A stretch of 64,000 nt of DNA from Mesorhizobium loti (GTDB lineage: Bacteria; Pseudomonadota; Alphaproteobacteria; Rhizobiales; Rhizobiaceae). The notes under the pieces are model-generated. The model was not told the DNA's origin. It did no database searches and saw nothing but the letters and a program-made list of their open reading frames with translations. This document shows, piece by piece, positions 32,510 to 41,660 of this stretch. The stretch's first letter is position 1, and the number at the start of each line of letters is the position of its first letter. Position numbers and translations under genes: made by a program. The stretch lies in contig AP017605.1 in assembly GCA_002356515.1 (NCBI GenBank), forward strand, positions 2,480,001-2,544,000, read 5' to 3'.

Positions 32510-34042
32510 ATGACCTCGAAGACCCCATCCGGCCCGGCCGAGCGATGGCTCGTGCTCTTGTCGGTATGCCTTGCCGCGATGACGATGCCTCTGACTTTCA
32601 CCGGCCCGGCCGTCGCGCTCTCCCGCATCGCCGCCGATCTCGGCGGCAGCCCGATCGCGCTCAACTGGGTGACGAACGCCTTCATGCTGACCTTCGGCGC
32701 CAGCCTGATGGCGGCTGGTGCGCTGGCCGACAACCGGGGCCGCAAGCGCATCTTCCTCGTCGGCCTCTGCCTCTATGTCCTGGCGTCGCTCGGCGCGATG
32801 CTGGCGCCCGGCATCGTTTGGTTCGACATGTTCAGGGCCGCGCAAGGCATCGGCAGTGCCTTGGCCTTCGCCGGCGGCGCCTCCGCACTTGCCCAGGAAT
32901 TCGAGGGACCGCTGCGGCTGCGCGCCTTCTCCTTCCTCGGCACCAGTTTCGGCATCGGTCTCGCCTTCGGCCCGATCGCCTCGGGCCTGCTCATCTCCGC
33001 ATTCGGCTGGCGCTCGATCTTTGTCCTGGTGGCAGTGCTGGCGATCGCCTCGGCAGTGCTGGGCCTGCGCACCATCAGGGAATCGCGAGACCCGGACGCG
33101 ACCGGCCTCGATTGGGCGGGAGCCGGCACTTTCACCATAGCACTGGCTTCGCTGACCTATGGTGTCCTGCAGGCGCCTCAGAGCGGTTGGGCCGATCCCG
33201 TCGTCATCGCTTTGCTCGCCGCGGCAGCCCTCTTCTTCGCCGCCTTCGTTGTCGTCGAACGGCGCGTGCGGCGGCCGATGCTTGATCTCACGCTGTTTCG
33301 CTACCCCCGCTTCGTCGGCGTCCAGTTCCTGGCGGCGGCGCCCGCCTATGGCTTCGTCGTCCTGCTGGTGCTCTTGCCGATCCGCTTCATCGGCATCGAA
33401 GGGATGAGCGAGATCAAGGCCGGGCAATTGATGATCTGCCTCTCGGGGCCGCTGTTGATCCTGCCGCTGCTGGCCGGCCAGCTGGCGCGCTGGATCGCGC
33501 CGGCCACGATCTGCGGCGCCGGCCTGCTCATCGCCGCCGCCGGTCTCGTCTGGCTGAGCCTGACGCCGCCGATCGGCATCGCGCTGGTGGCGCCGCTGGT
33601 GCTGATCGGCGTCGGCATCGCTTTGCCCTGGGGGCTGATGGACGGGCTTGCCGTCAGCGTCGTGCCCAGGGAGCGCGCCGGCATGGCGGTCGGCATCTTC
33701 AACACCACGCGCGTTGCTTGCGAGGGCGTGGCGGTGGCCATCGTCATGGCGACCCTGTCGGGTTTCACCGCGGCACAGCTAGGCACTCAAGGAGCGTCTT
33801 CCAGGGATGCGGCCGCCGCGGCGCAGCTGCTGGTGACCGGCAATGTCGGTGAAACGGCACTGCATCTGCCGACGGCCAGCGCCACGGCTCTGGTCCAGGC
33901 CTATGAGACAGCGTTCGACAGGCTGCTGATCGTTCTGGCGGCAATCACCATCGTCACCGCCCTCGTCGTCTTCCTCGGCCTGCGTCGCGGATCGGCGGCG
34001 GAACGCGAGCCCGTTTCTCTGCCGGTATGCCAGGAAGGATAG
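32510..34042 (+). CDS. MFS transporter, DHA2 (14-helix) drug efflux type
   Basis: A 510-residue protein with about 14 hydrophobic helices. The motif ALADNRGRKRIFLVG between helices 2 and 3 is the DHA2/QacA-type signature, and FGIGLAFGPIASGLLIS is motif C of exporters. The ATG at 32510 (MTSKTPSGP) has AGGAAA upstream; an earlier in-frame start at 32471 is less likely. It probably exports a toxic organic compound under control of the divergent LysR regulator. Confidence 0.92.
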   Translation: MTSKTPSGPAERWLVLLSVCLAAMTMPLTFTGPAVALSRIAADLGGSPIALNWVTNAFMLTFGASLMAAGALADNRGRKRIFLVGLCLYVLASLGAMLAPGIVWFDMFRAAQGIGSALAFAGGASALAQEFEGPLRLRAFSFLGTSFGIGLAFGPIASGLLISAFGWRSIFVLVAVLAIASAVLGLRTIRESRDPDATGLDWAGAGTFTIALASLTYGVLQAPQSGWADPVVIALLAAAALFFAAFVVVERRVRRPMLDLTLFRYPRFVGVQFLAAAPAYGFVVLLVLLPIRFIGIEGMSEIKAGQLMICLSGPLLILPLLAGQLARWIAPATICGAGLLIAAAGLVWLSLTPPIGIALVAPLVLIGVGIALPWGLMDGLAVSVVPRERAGMAVGIFNTTRVACEGVAVAIVMATLSGFTAAQLGTQGASSRDAAAAAQLLVTGNVGETALHLPTASATALVQAYETAFDRLLIVLAAITIVTALVVFLGLRRGSAAEREPVSLPVCQEG

Positions 34043-34052
34043 GCTACGGGTG

Positions 34053-34367
34053 TCAGGTGATGACGAGGCTCGCTATGCGGTCGCCATCCAGCGTGAAGGT
34101 CATGTCGCCCTCGCCGTTGAAGCCCTTGCCCTCGACGGCGATGCGGACGCGATAAGTGGCTTCCGCCGGCGTGATGCTGACGATGCTGAGATGCGACTTC
34201 ACGCCGATATTGTCCGACTGGTTCCAGCGCGCGATCTGCTCGCGGCCATGGAAGTCCCTTCCCCAGTCGCTCAAGAACGCGTCGTCGGTAAAGGTACCAA
34301 GGAAGGCCTCGGTGTCGCCTTCATTGGTGGCCTCGACGAAGCGGCGGATGGGCTCGGGTGTCGTCAT
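34053..34367 (-). CDS. NTF2-like (SnoaL/DUF4440-type) small protein
   Basis: A 104-residue single-domain cone fold protein: helices IRRFVEATNEGDTEAFLGTF, then TDDAFLSDWGRDFHGREQI and a beta sheet ending LDGDRIASLVIT. Such proteins are small-molecule isomerases, cyclases or binding proteins. Its ATG overlaps the stop of the esterase gene by one base (TGATG), so it is cotranslated with the ATP-grasp/esterase pair. Confidence 0.87.
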   Translation of the reverse strand: MTTPEPIRRFVEATNEGDTEAFLGTFTDDAFLSDWGRDFHGREQIARWNQSDNIGVKSHLSIVSITPAEATYRVRIAVEGKGFNGEGDMTFTLDGDRIASLVIT

Positions 34368-35143
34368 CAGTCCAATCGGTGCATCAAATCATCATCCAGC
34401 CAACGGCCGAAGAAATAGACCAGTTGCTTGTGCCACCACGGCCAGTCATGGCTGACGTCGCCGCCCCAATAGTCGACCCAGGCCGGAATGGATTTGTCGC
34501 GCAGGATCTGTTCCAGCTGGCGCGTTTCGACCAGCATTCGCTCTTCCCAGGCGCCCTGCCCGCAGCAGAAGATCAGCCGCAGCGCCTTGAGCCGGGCCAA
34601 AAGTTTCGGGTCGACGATGCCGGGCAGATAGTCGAGCGGCGAGTTGTAGAAGATGTCGCCCTCCAGCGCCTTGCCGAAGAAATCGCGGGCCGAATAGACC
34701 CCCGACAGCGAGATGACGCCGCTGGCAAGTTCGGGAAAACGGAAGACGAAATTCGAGGAATGGTAGCCGCCCATCGAACAGCCTGAAAACAGCGGCTTCA
34801 GCTTGCGCCCGCCATTGGCGGCCGATGCGGTGGACAGGATTTCCGGCAGTGCCTCCTCGCGCACATAGCGGAAATAGGCCTCGTGCCGAGCGATGCGATG
34901 CGCGGCAACGGCGTGCTTGTCGAAGAAGGATTCCGAATCGATGCCGTCCACCGTGAACAGCTGGATACGGCCGGTGTCGATGAATTCGGCGAGCGCGCCG
35001 ACGCCACCGGAATCCTCGAACTGGTAGAACCGTCCCTGCGAGGTCGGGAACACCACCACCGGCCGGCCGGCATAGCCGTAGCGCTTGTATTCCATGTCGC
35101 GGCCGAGCTTGCCCGAGAAATGCTTGTGATAGGAAATGTCCAT
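34367..35143 (-). CDS. Alpha/beta-hydrolase, putative esterase family
   Basis: A 258-residue protein of the esterase D/antigen-85-like group. The nucleophile elbow is GCSMGG (Ser123) and a His near the end (VSHDWPWWHKQL) can complete the triad. The N-terminal RPVVVFPTSQGRFYQFED is typical of this family. There is no signal peptide, so it is cytoplasmic. It starts 4 bp after the ATP-grasp gene and overlaps the NTF2-like gene. An esterase next to a carboxylate-amine ligase suggests hydrolysis or trans-acylation of the ligase product (inference). Confidence 0.88.
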   Translation of the reverse strand: MDISYHKHFSGKLGRDMEYKRYGYAGRPVVVFPTSQGRFYQFEDSGGVGALAEFIDTGRIQLFTVDGIDSESFFDKHAVAAHRIARHEAYFRYVREEALPEILSTASAANGGRKLKPLFSGCSMGGYHSSNFVFRFPELASGVISLSGVYSARDFFGKALEGDIFYNSPLDYLPGIVDPKLLARLKALRLIFCCGQGAWEERMLVETRQLEQILRDKSIPAWVDYWGGDVSHDWPWWHKQLVYFFGRWLDDDLMHRLD

Positions 35144-35147
35144 CGCC

Positions 35148-36314
35148 TCAGGCCTTTTCCGCGTGGATATAGGCGACCGCCTCGCGCAAAGCTGCCTGAT
35201 CCTTCGAGCGCATCTGGTAGGCGTAATTTCCCATGGCGCGGCTGAAAACCTCTTCTATCGGCTGATGGTGGACGATCTTGTCGCGGTGCGCCGCTAGCAC
35301 GTCCTCATGGCTGTGCAAATAGTGGAGGTGGCGCTTGCGGCTGGCATAGGCGGTGAAATACTTGCCCTCATAGGGTCCGCCGGCGGCGTCTTTGACCACC
35401 ATATTGGCCCATGCCGCGTAGACGTCGATGTCGAACGTGTAGTTGATGGCGTCGGTCATCCAGGCGCCGGGCGGCCGCATGTTGACCTCCAGCGCGATGA
35501 TCCGGTCGTCCCTGGTCTCGAACAGTTCGATGTGGAAGAAGCGCTCGCGCACGTCGAACGCCTTCAGGATCTTGCGGCCGGCCTCCTCGACCGCTGGTCT
35601 GATATGGGGAAAGCAGGTGTAGCTCATATGGCGGTCCTTGTTGACCACCTCCATGACGCTCTGGTCGTAGCGGTGGCTGGCCGCCAGCACCACCTCGCCG
35701 TCGCGGTTGACCAGCCCGTCATAGGTCACCACCAGCCCCTCGATGAACTGCTCCATCACGAAGGTCACGTCCTCGGGCTTGTCCCGGAAGAACTGGTCGA
35801 GTTCCGCTGTGTTGGAGATCTTGAAGGTGTTGGAGGCGCCTGAGCCGCTGTCGGGCTTCACCACCACCGGGTAACCGACGCGGCGGATGAAGGTCATGGC
35901 GCCGGCGCGGTCGGAGCATTTGCGCTGCGCGATCGTCTCGACGCCGCTCTTGCGGAAGAAGGCGCGCATGCGGCTCTTGCGCTTCAAATTCTTCACGAAA
36001 TCGAGCTTGGTGCCGTAGATGTTGAAGTCGGTGCGGATGTTGGCTTCCAGCTCCAGCCAGTGCTCGTTGAGCGATTCGAAGCGGTCGATGCGGCCCCATT
36101 TGTGGATGAAATGCCCCATCGCGCGGAACACCGGATCGTAGTCCTCCATGTCGGCGACGCGATAATATTCCGAAAGCGCACTCTTCAGCTTGCTGTTCAG
36201 CGCGTCATAGGGCGCATCGCCAATGCCGAGCACGGTGGCGCCGGCCTTCTTCAGCCGGTCGCAGAAATCGGCGCCGTTGGTCGGAAAATGCGGCGAGAAG
36301 AACACGAAATTCAT
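35148..36314 (-). CDS. ATP-grasp domain ligase of unknown product
   Basis: A 388-residue protein. The N-terminal Rossmann-like part starts MNFVFFSPHFPTN, and the ATP-grasp core has the nucleotide-binding VGYPVVVKPDSGSGASNTFKI-type strand-loop, EQFIEGLVVTYDG, and the Mg-binding FFHIELFETRDDRIIALEVNMRPPGAWM region (given here in family terms). Such enzymes join a carboxylate to an amine via an acyl phosphate. The start at 36314 has GAGGGGG upstream. It is the first of three tightly linked genes with the esterase and NTF2-like protein; together they could make or modify a peptide-like small molecule. Confidence 0.9.
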   Translation of the reverse strand: MNFVFFSPHFPTNGADFCDRLKKAGATVLGIGDAPYDALNSKLKSALSEYYRVADMEDYDPVFRAMGHFIHKWGRIDRFESLNEHWLELEANIRTDFNIYGTKLDFVKNLKRKSRMRAFFRKSGVETIAQRKCSDRAGAMTFIRRVGYPVVVKPDSGSGASNTFKISNTAELDQFFRDKPEDVTFVMEQFIEGLVVTYDGLVNRDGEVVLAASHRYDQSVMEVVNKDRHMSYTCFPHIRPAVEEAGRKILKAFDVRERFFHIELFETRDDRIIALEVNMRPPGAWMTDAINYTFDIDVYAAWANMVVKDAAGGPYEGKYFTAYASRKRHLHYLHSHEDVLAAHRDKIVHHQPIEEVFSRAMGNYAYQMRSKDQAALREAVAYIHAEKA

Positions 36315-36470
36315 CGACACCCCCTCATGGCGGCGGCGCACCGCAGCTCCACCGACACGCAAGTCTGGCGCATTTGCGGCGCGCGGGGAAGAGCTTCCGC
36401 GTCAGGGATAATGTTCAACGGATTCAGCACCCGCTTGCCTCCCACAGGCCGCTCCTGTATGAGAACCGGC

Positions 36471-36587
36471 ATGAACACGCGCGCCATCACCGCTTCCCGT
36501 CAGACCGGCTTTGCCGGCGAGACCGTGCGCGCGCTTGCCTCGACCCTGCTTCTTCTCGGCCTTATCGGCGATCGCCGGGTTCGCTGA
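36471..36587 (+). CDS. leuL: Putative leucine leader peptide upstream of leuA
   Basis: A 38-codon ORF beginning MNTRAITASRQTG and ending with TLLLLGLIGDRRVR. It contains four consecutive Leu codons (CTG CTT CTT CTC, 36546-36557), plus a further CTT and an Ile codon. It lies 154 bp upstream of leuA on the same strand and is followed at once by hairpins. Leader peptides with Leu runs are the hallmark of attenuation control of leu genes. An in-frame ATG at 36459 could add four residues. No similarity evidence is available, so the call rests on codon content and position. Confidence 0.8.
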   Translation: MNTRAITASRQTGFAGETVRALASTLLLLGLIGDRRVR

Positions 36588-36631
36588 AGGAGCGCCCGGC
36601 GGTCGAACCGCCGCGCAAGCGCATGCTCCTT
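36587..36631 (+). promoter_or_regulatory. Nested hairpin after the leucine leader (attenuator-like)
   Basis: AAGGAGC (36587-36593) pairs with GCTCCTT (36625-36631), enclosing a perfect inner hairpin CGGCGGT/ACCGCCG (36597-36603 and 36607-36613). It starts at the last base of the leader stop codon. No T-run follows, so classical Rho-independent attenuation is not evident; Rho-dependent or translational control is possible. Confidence 0.55.
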
Positions 36632-36741
36632 GGCCAGTCTCAAAATTGGCAGTCACATCAAGCGAACGAAAATCTGGTAAAGGCGCCACTCGCCAGCAAT
36701 CCGTCCGAGACGGATCCGGGGGCCGCCGGGAGAACAAGACG

Positions 36742-38487
36742 ATGAACGCACGAGAACAGATCCGCCCTGATGCCGGAGGCTCCGGCAAGGACGCGGAACC
36801 AGCCCGCGGCATGCGAGAGGCAGCCCGCAAATACCAACCTTATCCGACCGTCGGCCTCACCGACCGCACCTGGCCCAACAAGGTCATCGACAAGGCGCCG
36901 ATCTGGTGCTCGGTCGACCTGCGCGACGGCAACCAGGCGCTGATCGACCCGATGGGCCACGAGCGCAAGGCGCGCATGTTCGGCCTGCTGCTCGATATGG
37001 GCTTCAAGGAGATCGAGATCGGCTTCCCCTCGGCCTCGCAGACCGATTTCGACTTCGCCCGCTGGTGCATCGAGGAAGGCAACGTCCCCGCCGACGTGTC
37101 GCTGCAGGTGCTGGTGCAATGCCGGCCCGAGCTGATCACCCGCACCTTCGAGGCGCTGAAGGGCGCCACCAACCCGATCGTGCATTTCTACAACTCGACC
37201 AGTGAATTGCAGCGCCGCGTCGTCTTCGAGAAGGATGTCGGCGGCATCAAGCGGATCGCCACCGATGCGGCCAAGATGATCACCGACATGGCGGCCAAGG
37301 CCGGCGGCGGCTATCGCTTCGAATATTCGCCGGAGAGCTTCACCGGCACCGAACTCGAAGTCGCGCTGGAGATCTGCAACGCCGTCACCGAGATCGTCAG
37401 GCCGACTTCGGACAACAAGCTGATCATCAACCTGCCGTCGACGGTCGAGATGTCGACGCCCAACATCTATGCCGACCGCATCGAGTGGATGTGCCGCAAT
37501 CTCGACAACCGCGAAAACCTGATCATCTCGCTGCATCCGCACAATGACCGCGGCACCGGCATCGCCACCACCGAACTCGGCCTGATGGCCGGCGCCGACC
37601 GTGTCGAAGGCACGTTGTTCGGCAATGGCGAGCGCACCGGCAATGTCGACATCGTCACGCTGGCGCTCAACATGTACACGCAAGGCGTCGATCCGGGCAT
37701 CGATTGCTCCGACATCAACCGGATGAAGGATGTCTACGAGTACTCGAACCAGCTGAAGATCCCCGAGCGCCACCCCTATGTCGGCGAGCTCGTCTACACC
37801 GCCTTTTCCGGCTCGCACCAGGACGCCATCAACAAGGGCATGAAGGCGCTGAAGAAGGCCAACACCGGCCTGTGGGAAGTGCCCTACCTGCCGATCGACC
37901 CGGCCGACGTCGGCCGCAGCTACGAGGCGATCATCCGCATCAACTCGCAGTCCGGCAAGGGCGGCATTGCCTATGTGCTGCAGGCCGATTACGGCCTCAA
38001 TTTGCCGCGCAACCTGCAGATCGAGTTCAGCCAGGCGATCCAGGCGATCACCGACGCCGAAGGCAAGGAAGTGCCGGCCAAGCGCATCTATGAGCGCTTC
38101 CTCGAAACCTATGTCGACCAGCCGGGCGCGCGCCTGAAATTCCTCGACCACCACACCTATCCCGATACCGTGGTCAAGGGCCGGCGCGTGGTCGAGGCGA
38201 TCATCCTCGACAACGGCAAGGAAGTGACCATCTCAGGCACCGGCACGGGCCCGATCGATGGTTTCGTCGACGCGCTGTCGCGCCATGTCGGTGTCGAGAT
38301 GTCCGTGCTCGATTATTCCGAGCACTCGATGCAGCGCGGCTCCAATGCCTCGGCCATTTCCTATGTCGAAATGGAATATCCCGGCGGCAAGCTGTTCGGC
38401 GCCGGCATCAACACCAACATCGTCGCCGCCTCGCTGGAAGCGGTGACTTCGGCCGCCAACCGCATCGTCGGCCACAAGGCGCGGTAG
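36742..38487 (+). CDS. leuA: 2-isopropylmalate synthase
   Basis: A 581-residue enzyme condensing acetyl-CoA with 2-oxoisovalerate, the first committed step of leucine synthesis. It is the long type of LeuA (like the mycobacterial enzyme): catalytic TIM barrel with SVDLRDGNQALIDPM near residue 55, metal-binding SLHPHNDRGTG and GTLFGNGERTGN, then the C-terminal regulatory domain (from about residue 440; ISGTGTGPIDGFVDALSRH) that binds leucine for feedback inhibition. The start ATG follows GGGAGAAC. Expression is probably attenuated through the upstream leader, and a strong terminator follows. Confidence 0.96.
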   Translation: MNAREQIRPDAGGSGKDAEPARGMREAARKYQPYPTVGLTDRTWPNKVIDKAPIWCSVDLRDGNQALIDPMGHERKARMFGLLLDMGFKEIEIGFPSASQTDFDFARWCIEEGNVPADVSLQVLVQCRPELITRTFEALKGATNPIVHFYNSTSELQRRVVFEKDVGGIKRIATDAAKMITDMAAKAGGGYRFEYSPESFTGTELEVALEICNAVTEIVRPTSDNKLIINLPSTVEMSTPNIYADRIEWMCRNLDNRENLIISLHPHNDRGTGIATTELGLMAGADRVEGTLFGNGERTGNVDIVTLALNMYTQGVDPGIDCSDINRMKDVYEYSNQLKIPERHPYVGELVYTAFSGSHQDAINKGMKALKKANTGLWEVPYLPIDPADVGRSYEAIIRINSQSGKGGIAYVLQADYGLNLPRNLQIEFSQAIQAITDAEGKEVPAKRIYERFLETYVDQPGARLKFLDHHTYPDTVVKGRRVVEAIILDNGKEVTISGTGTGPIDGFVDALSRHVGVEMSVLDYSEHSMQRGSNASAISYVEMEYPGGKLFGAGINTNIVAASLEAVTSAANRIVGHKAR

Positions 38488-38498
38488 CGTTTGCCGAC

Positions 38499-38540
38499 TG
38501 GCGCGAGGGATCGGAACAACTCTCGCGCCATTCATTTTTT
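38499..38540 (+). terminator. Rho-independent terminator of leuA
   Basis: TGGCGCGAG (38499-38507) pairs with CTCGCGCCA (38522-38530) over a 14-base loop, followed by TTCATTTTTT. It lies 11 bp after the leuA stop codon. Confidence 0.9.
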
Positions 38541-38741
38541 CAGGCCGAAACAAGGTCTTGGCCTCGAATGGCTGACACTGGCGGCGGCGTGCTCATTCTG
38601 TAGCCGACATCGATCGCGCCATTAACCACCGGAAAATTATCCGGTTAGGTACGCGATCGCATAGTGGGTGTATACTTGTCTGGTGGTGCGAGCCCTATAT
38701 GATCGCATCTCAACCTGTGCCGACTTCGAGAGGATCGACAC

Positions 38742-40505
38742 TTGCAGCATGCCACGCCTGCCGCCCCCGCAGTGCGCGAGACACTGGAGCGACTGCTTGC
38801 CAGCGAAACGTTCGGACGGTCCGAGCGCGCGCGCAAACTCATCCGTTATCTCGTCGAACGCGAACAAGCCGGCGAAGCCGACAGGCTCAAGGGCTTTTCC
38901 ATCGCCATGGACGTCTTCGGCAAGGACGGCGATTTCGATCCGTCGACCGATGCCGTGGTACGGGTCCAGGCAGGCAGGCTGCGCGAGCTGCTGCAGCAGT
39001 ATTTCGCCAATGAAGGCATCGCCGAGCCTGTCCGCATCGCCATTCCACGCGGCGGCTACGTCCCGGCCTACGAGCTCAACGCGATCCGCTTGCCGGAAGC
39101 AGCCAAACCCGCGGAACAGACGCAAGCGACAGCGGCTCCATCCGAGTCCGCCGACGGAGCCATTGCGGCCGCTGCGTTGCTGGCGCCGGCGGCCGCGCCG
39201 TCGTCTTCCGTAACGCGCCACCTCAGGTTCTTCTGGATGGCGATCGCGCTGGTCATCGCCATGCTCGGTGTCCTGATCCTGCGTCAAGGCAGCGGCGCGC
39301 TGCTGGCCGGCGGTGACATGCCGGCCACACTCGAGACCGCCGGCCTGACCAGCAACATCGCATTATCTGCGATGGCAGAAGCCCTTCCGCTCGTCTACAT
39401 TGACATCAAGGCCGACGGTGCTGACGCCAGCCGCGTCGCCGCTTCGCTGCGCGCCGGCCTGAGCGGCTTCGATACGATCGACTTCATCGGTCGCGACACC
39501 ATCAACAGGCACGATCCCGCCAGCGACGCCACCAGCTTCATATTCGACATTCTACCTGGTCCGAACGCGGGCGATATCACGATCGAACTGCAAAGCGTTG
39601 CGTCCGGACGAGTGCTTCTTTCACGCAATCTCACGCCGGCCGACAGCGCCCCTGCTGCTGTCGAAGACCGTGTTGCCGACATGCTGAGCTCGGCACTTCC
39701 CGCCTCGGGCACGATCTACAACTATATCGAGCAGACCGGCACGCCAAACGGCCTGACTCAATGTTTGCTGCTCAACGACAAATATTATCTCGACCAGAAT
39801 GCCAGAACCCATGAGGCCGCTTATCGCTGCCTCGAGACGTTGGCCAACTCAGGGGCAAAATCCTCACTCGTCTATTCGGAACTTGCTTCTCTACAAGTCG
39901 AGGCGGTCTCCGATCACTATGTCTACCCGCCCAATGCGACGATCGAAAAGGCCGTCGAGTTTGCTCACCGCGGCGTGCAGATGGGACCGACCAGTCCTTA
40001 TGCGCATCGCGCCTATGGCTATGTCAGCTCGCGCCTCGGCAATACGGACGAAGCGATCCGCTGGATGCGCAAGGCCCATGAACTCAATCCCTATGATCTC
40101 GGCATGGCCGCGGCTTACGGCTATGGGCTGATCTTCGCCGGCCGATACGCGGAGGGAACGCCGATCCTTGCCCATGCGGCCGAGACCTTCAGCGGCCATT
40201 CGACATGGTGGGACTACGGACTGTTCGTCGGTGATTTCATGCTGGGCGACATGAACAAGGCCATAGCGGCCAGCATGGCATTGCGAACGACGGCAACGAA
40301 ATCGCATTATCTGGCAGCGCTGATCGGCGCCAAGGCCGCCGGACAGAACCAACTGGTGACCACGCTGTTGGACGAGCTGAACACCAAGTTCCCCAAATTT
40401 GCCGCCGATCCGCGCGCGACCTTCGTCGAGCGAAAATACCCGGCCGATCTGACCGATCGGCTGGTCGGCGCCTTGCGCGCCGCCGGACTCAGCAACGCCA
40501 GCTGA
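38742..40505 (+). CDS. TPR-containing membrane protein, adenylate-cyclase-annotated type (TTG start)
   Basis: A 587-residue protein. The N-terminal region, residues 8-110 (RETLERLLASETFGRSERAR, AVVRVQAGRLRELLQQYF), is a conserved helical domain found in rhizobial regulators annotated as adenylate cyclase or TPR proteins. One membrane helix lies at about 165-185 (FFWMAIALVIAMLGVLIL), and TPR-like repeats at about 400-500 (NTDEAIRWMRKAHELNPYDLG) lie on the far side. No cyclase catalytic domain is present. A stop at 38700 and the absence of ATG or GTG before it make TTG at 38742, with AGAGGA upstream, the likely start. Function is unknown. Confidence 0.82.
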   Translation: MQHATPAAPAVRETLERLLASETFGRSERARKLIRYLVEREQAGEADRLKGFSIAMDVFGKDGDFDPSTDAVVRVQAGRLRELLQQYFANEGIAEPVRIAIPRGGYVPAYELNAIRLPEAAKPAEQTQATAAPSESADGAIAAAALLAPAAAPSSSVTRHLRFFWMAIALVIAMLGVLILRQGSGALLAGGDMPATLETAGLTSNIALSAMAEALPLVYIDIKADGADASRVAASLRAGLSGFDTIDFIGRDTINRHDPASDATSFIFDILPGPNAGDITIELQSVASGRVLLSRNLTPADSAPAAVEDRVADMLSSALPASGTIYNYIEQTGTPNGLTQCLLLNDKYYLDQNARTHEAAYRCLETLANSGAKSSLVYSELASLQVEAVSDHYVYPPNATIEKAVEFAHRGVQMGPTSPYAHRAYGYVSSRLGNTDEAIRWMRKAHELNPYDLGMAAAYGYGLIFAGRYAEGTPILAHAAETFSGHSTWWDYGLFVGDFMLGDMNKAIAASMALRTTATKSHYLAALIGAKAAGQNQLVTTLLDELNTKFPKFAADPRATFVERKYPADLTDRLVGALRAAGLSNAS

Positions 40506-40744
40506 AGTTCAACGGTCTCCGACCATTTGGACCAATGGAATTGTTGGGCGTACGCGCGCGGAGAACAAAGCACCAATCGGGCTGATTTGCCGGCTTTGCC
40601 AGACGAATCCGTTGAATTCCATGCTTGCGCTCGCGAATAATCGCGAAAATTTTACTGGCTATGGCGCTGGACGAAGAGCAATCCAGCCACATTTGGTGCC
40701 CGGTCCCGCGCTTTTCTCAGTCCTGCAATAAGCCCCCCGCTTTC

Positions 40745-41548
40745 ATGATTTCATCGCTCTATGCCGCCGAACAAGGTGTTGGTTCGAAGACCATCGTTCT
40801 GCTGCATGGTTTCGGCGGCTGCTCCGATGTCTGGCGCGAGGTGACCGCCTCGCTCGCCGCTTCCGCGCGCACCCTTGCATACGACTTGCCGGGACATGGC
40901 ATGTCGCTCGACTTTCCCGGTGCCGGGCCCGCTAAGGTCGCGGCAAGGGCCGTTCTTGCCGACCTTGAGGCCCGCCGGGTCAAACGCATCCATCTCGTTG
41001 GCCACTCGATGGGCGGAGCGGTGGCGACCTTGATGGCTCTGGCCGAGCCTGAGAAAGTGGCTTCGCTGACCTTGCTGGCGCCTGGCGGTTTTGGCCCGGA
41101 GATCAACGGCCCCCTGCTGCGCCGCTATGCCGGGGCACGGGATCTTGCCGATGTGCGTGCCTGCCTTGGCGCGATGTCAGGGCCCGCCAGCACGCCTTCG
41201 CCACGCGTCGCCGATGTGCTGTTCCAAATGCGCAAGCGGCCCGGGCAAGTCGAAAAACTCGTCGAGATCGCCGCCGCCATGACCAGGGACGACCGGCAAG
41301 GCGTCATCCCGCGCGACCTGCTGGACAGGCTGACCATGCCGGTGATGGTGGTGTGGGGCAGTGATGACACGGTGCTGCCCTTCACCCATGCGGATGACCT
41401 GCCAGCACGCTTTCATGTGCATCACGTGCTGGAGGCCGGCCATATGCTGATCGAGGAAGCGCCCGATCTGATGGCCAGCATCATCCAGCGCAATATGAAC
41501 CGTCGCGCCAGGACCGTTCGCCCGAAACTCGCCGCCGCGGCCGGCTGA
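40745..41548 (+). CDS. Alpha/beta-fold hydrolase
   Basis: A 267-residue hydrolase. It has HGFGGCSDVW (oxyanion region), the nucleophile elbow GHSMGG (Ser near 90), a catalytic Asp candidate in WGSDDTVLP and the catalytic His in LEAGHMLIEEAP. It resembles the MhpC/acetoin-dehydrogenase E2-type esterase group. The ATG at 40745 (MISSLYAAEQG) is preferred; in-frame starts at 40625 or 40661 add sequence not seen in this family. The substrate is unknown. It is followed after 112 bp by a gene with a CtrA box. Confidence 0.87.
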   Translation: MISSLYAAEQGVGSKTIVLLHGFGGCSDVWREVTASLAASARTLAYDLPGHGMSLDFPGAGPAKVAARAVLADLEARRVKRIHLVGHSMGGAVATLMALAEPEKVASLTLLAPGGFGPEINGPLLRRYAGARDLADVRACLGAMSGPASTPSPRVADVLFQMRKRPGQVEKLVEIAAAMTRDDRQGVIPRDLLDRLTMPVMVVWGSDDTVLPFTHADDLPARFHVHHVLEAGHMLIEEAPDLMASIIQRNMNRRARTVRPKLAAAAG

Positions 41549-41622
41549 GTTGCTTCCGGCGCGCCGAGCGCCTCGATGCCGCGATCCCTTGATCTCGTCA
41601 GTGCATTTTGCCGGCGGCTGTG

Positions 41623-41638
41623 TTAACCCCATGTTAAC
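41623..41638 (+). promoter_or_regulatory. Perfect CtrA-binding site (TTAA-N7-TTAAC)
   Basis: TTAA-CCCCATG-TTAAC at 41623-41638 matches the full-length CtrA consensus TTAA-N7-TTAA. It ends 23 bp before the ATG at 41661. CtrA and its regulators are encoded 10-15 kb away in this window. The position close to the start codon would fit activation from a short leader or repression. Confidence 0.75.
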
Positions 41639-41660
41639 CAACCCCGCGAGGCAGACGCCG

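Noticed and set aside
36060..36587. 175-codon plus-strand frame before leuA
   Set aside because: Most of it is antisense to the ATP-grasp gene; only the final 39 codons, with their own ATG and Leu run, make sense as a leader peptide.
38695..38700. CTATAT as a -10 box before the TPR protein gene
   Set aside because: The only -35-like sequence (CTTGTC at 38675) is 14 bp away, too short for a standard promoter.
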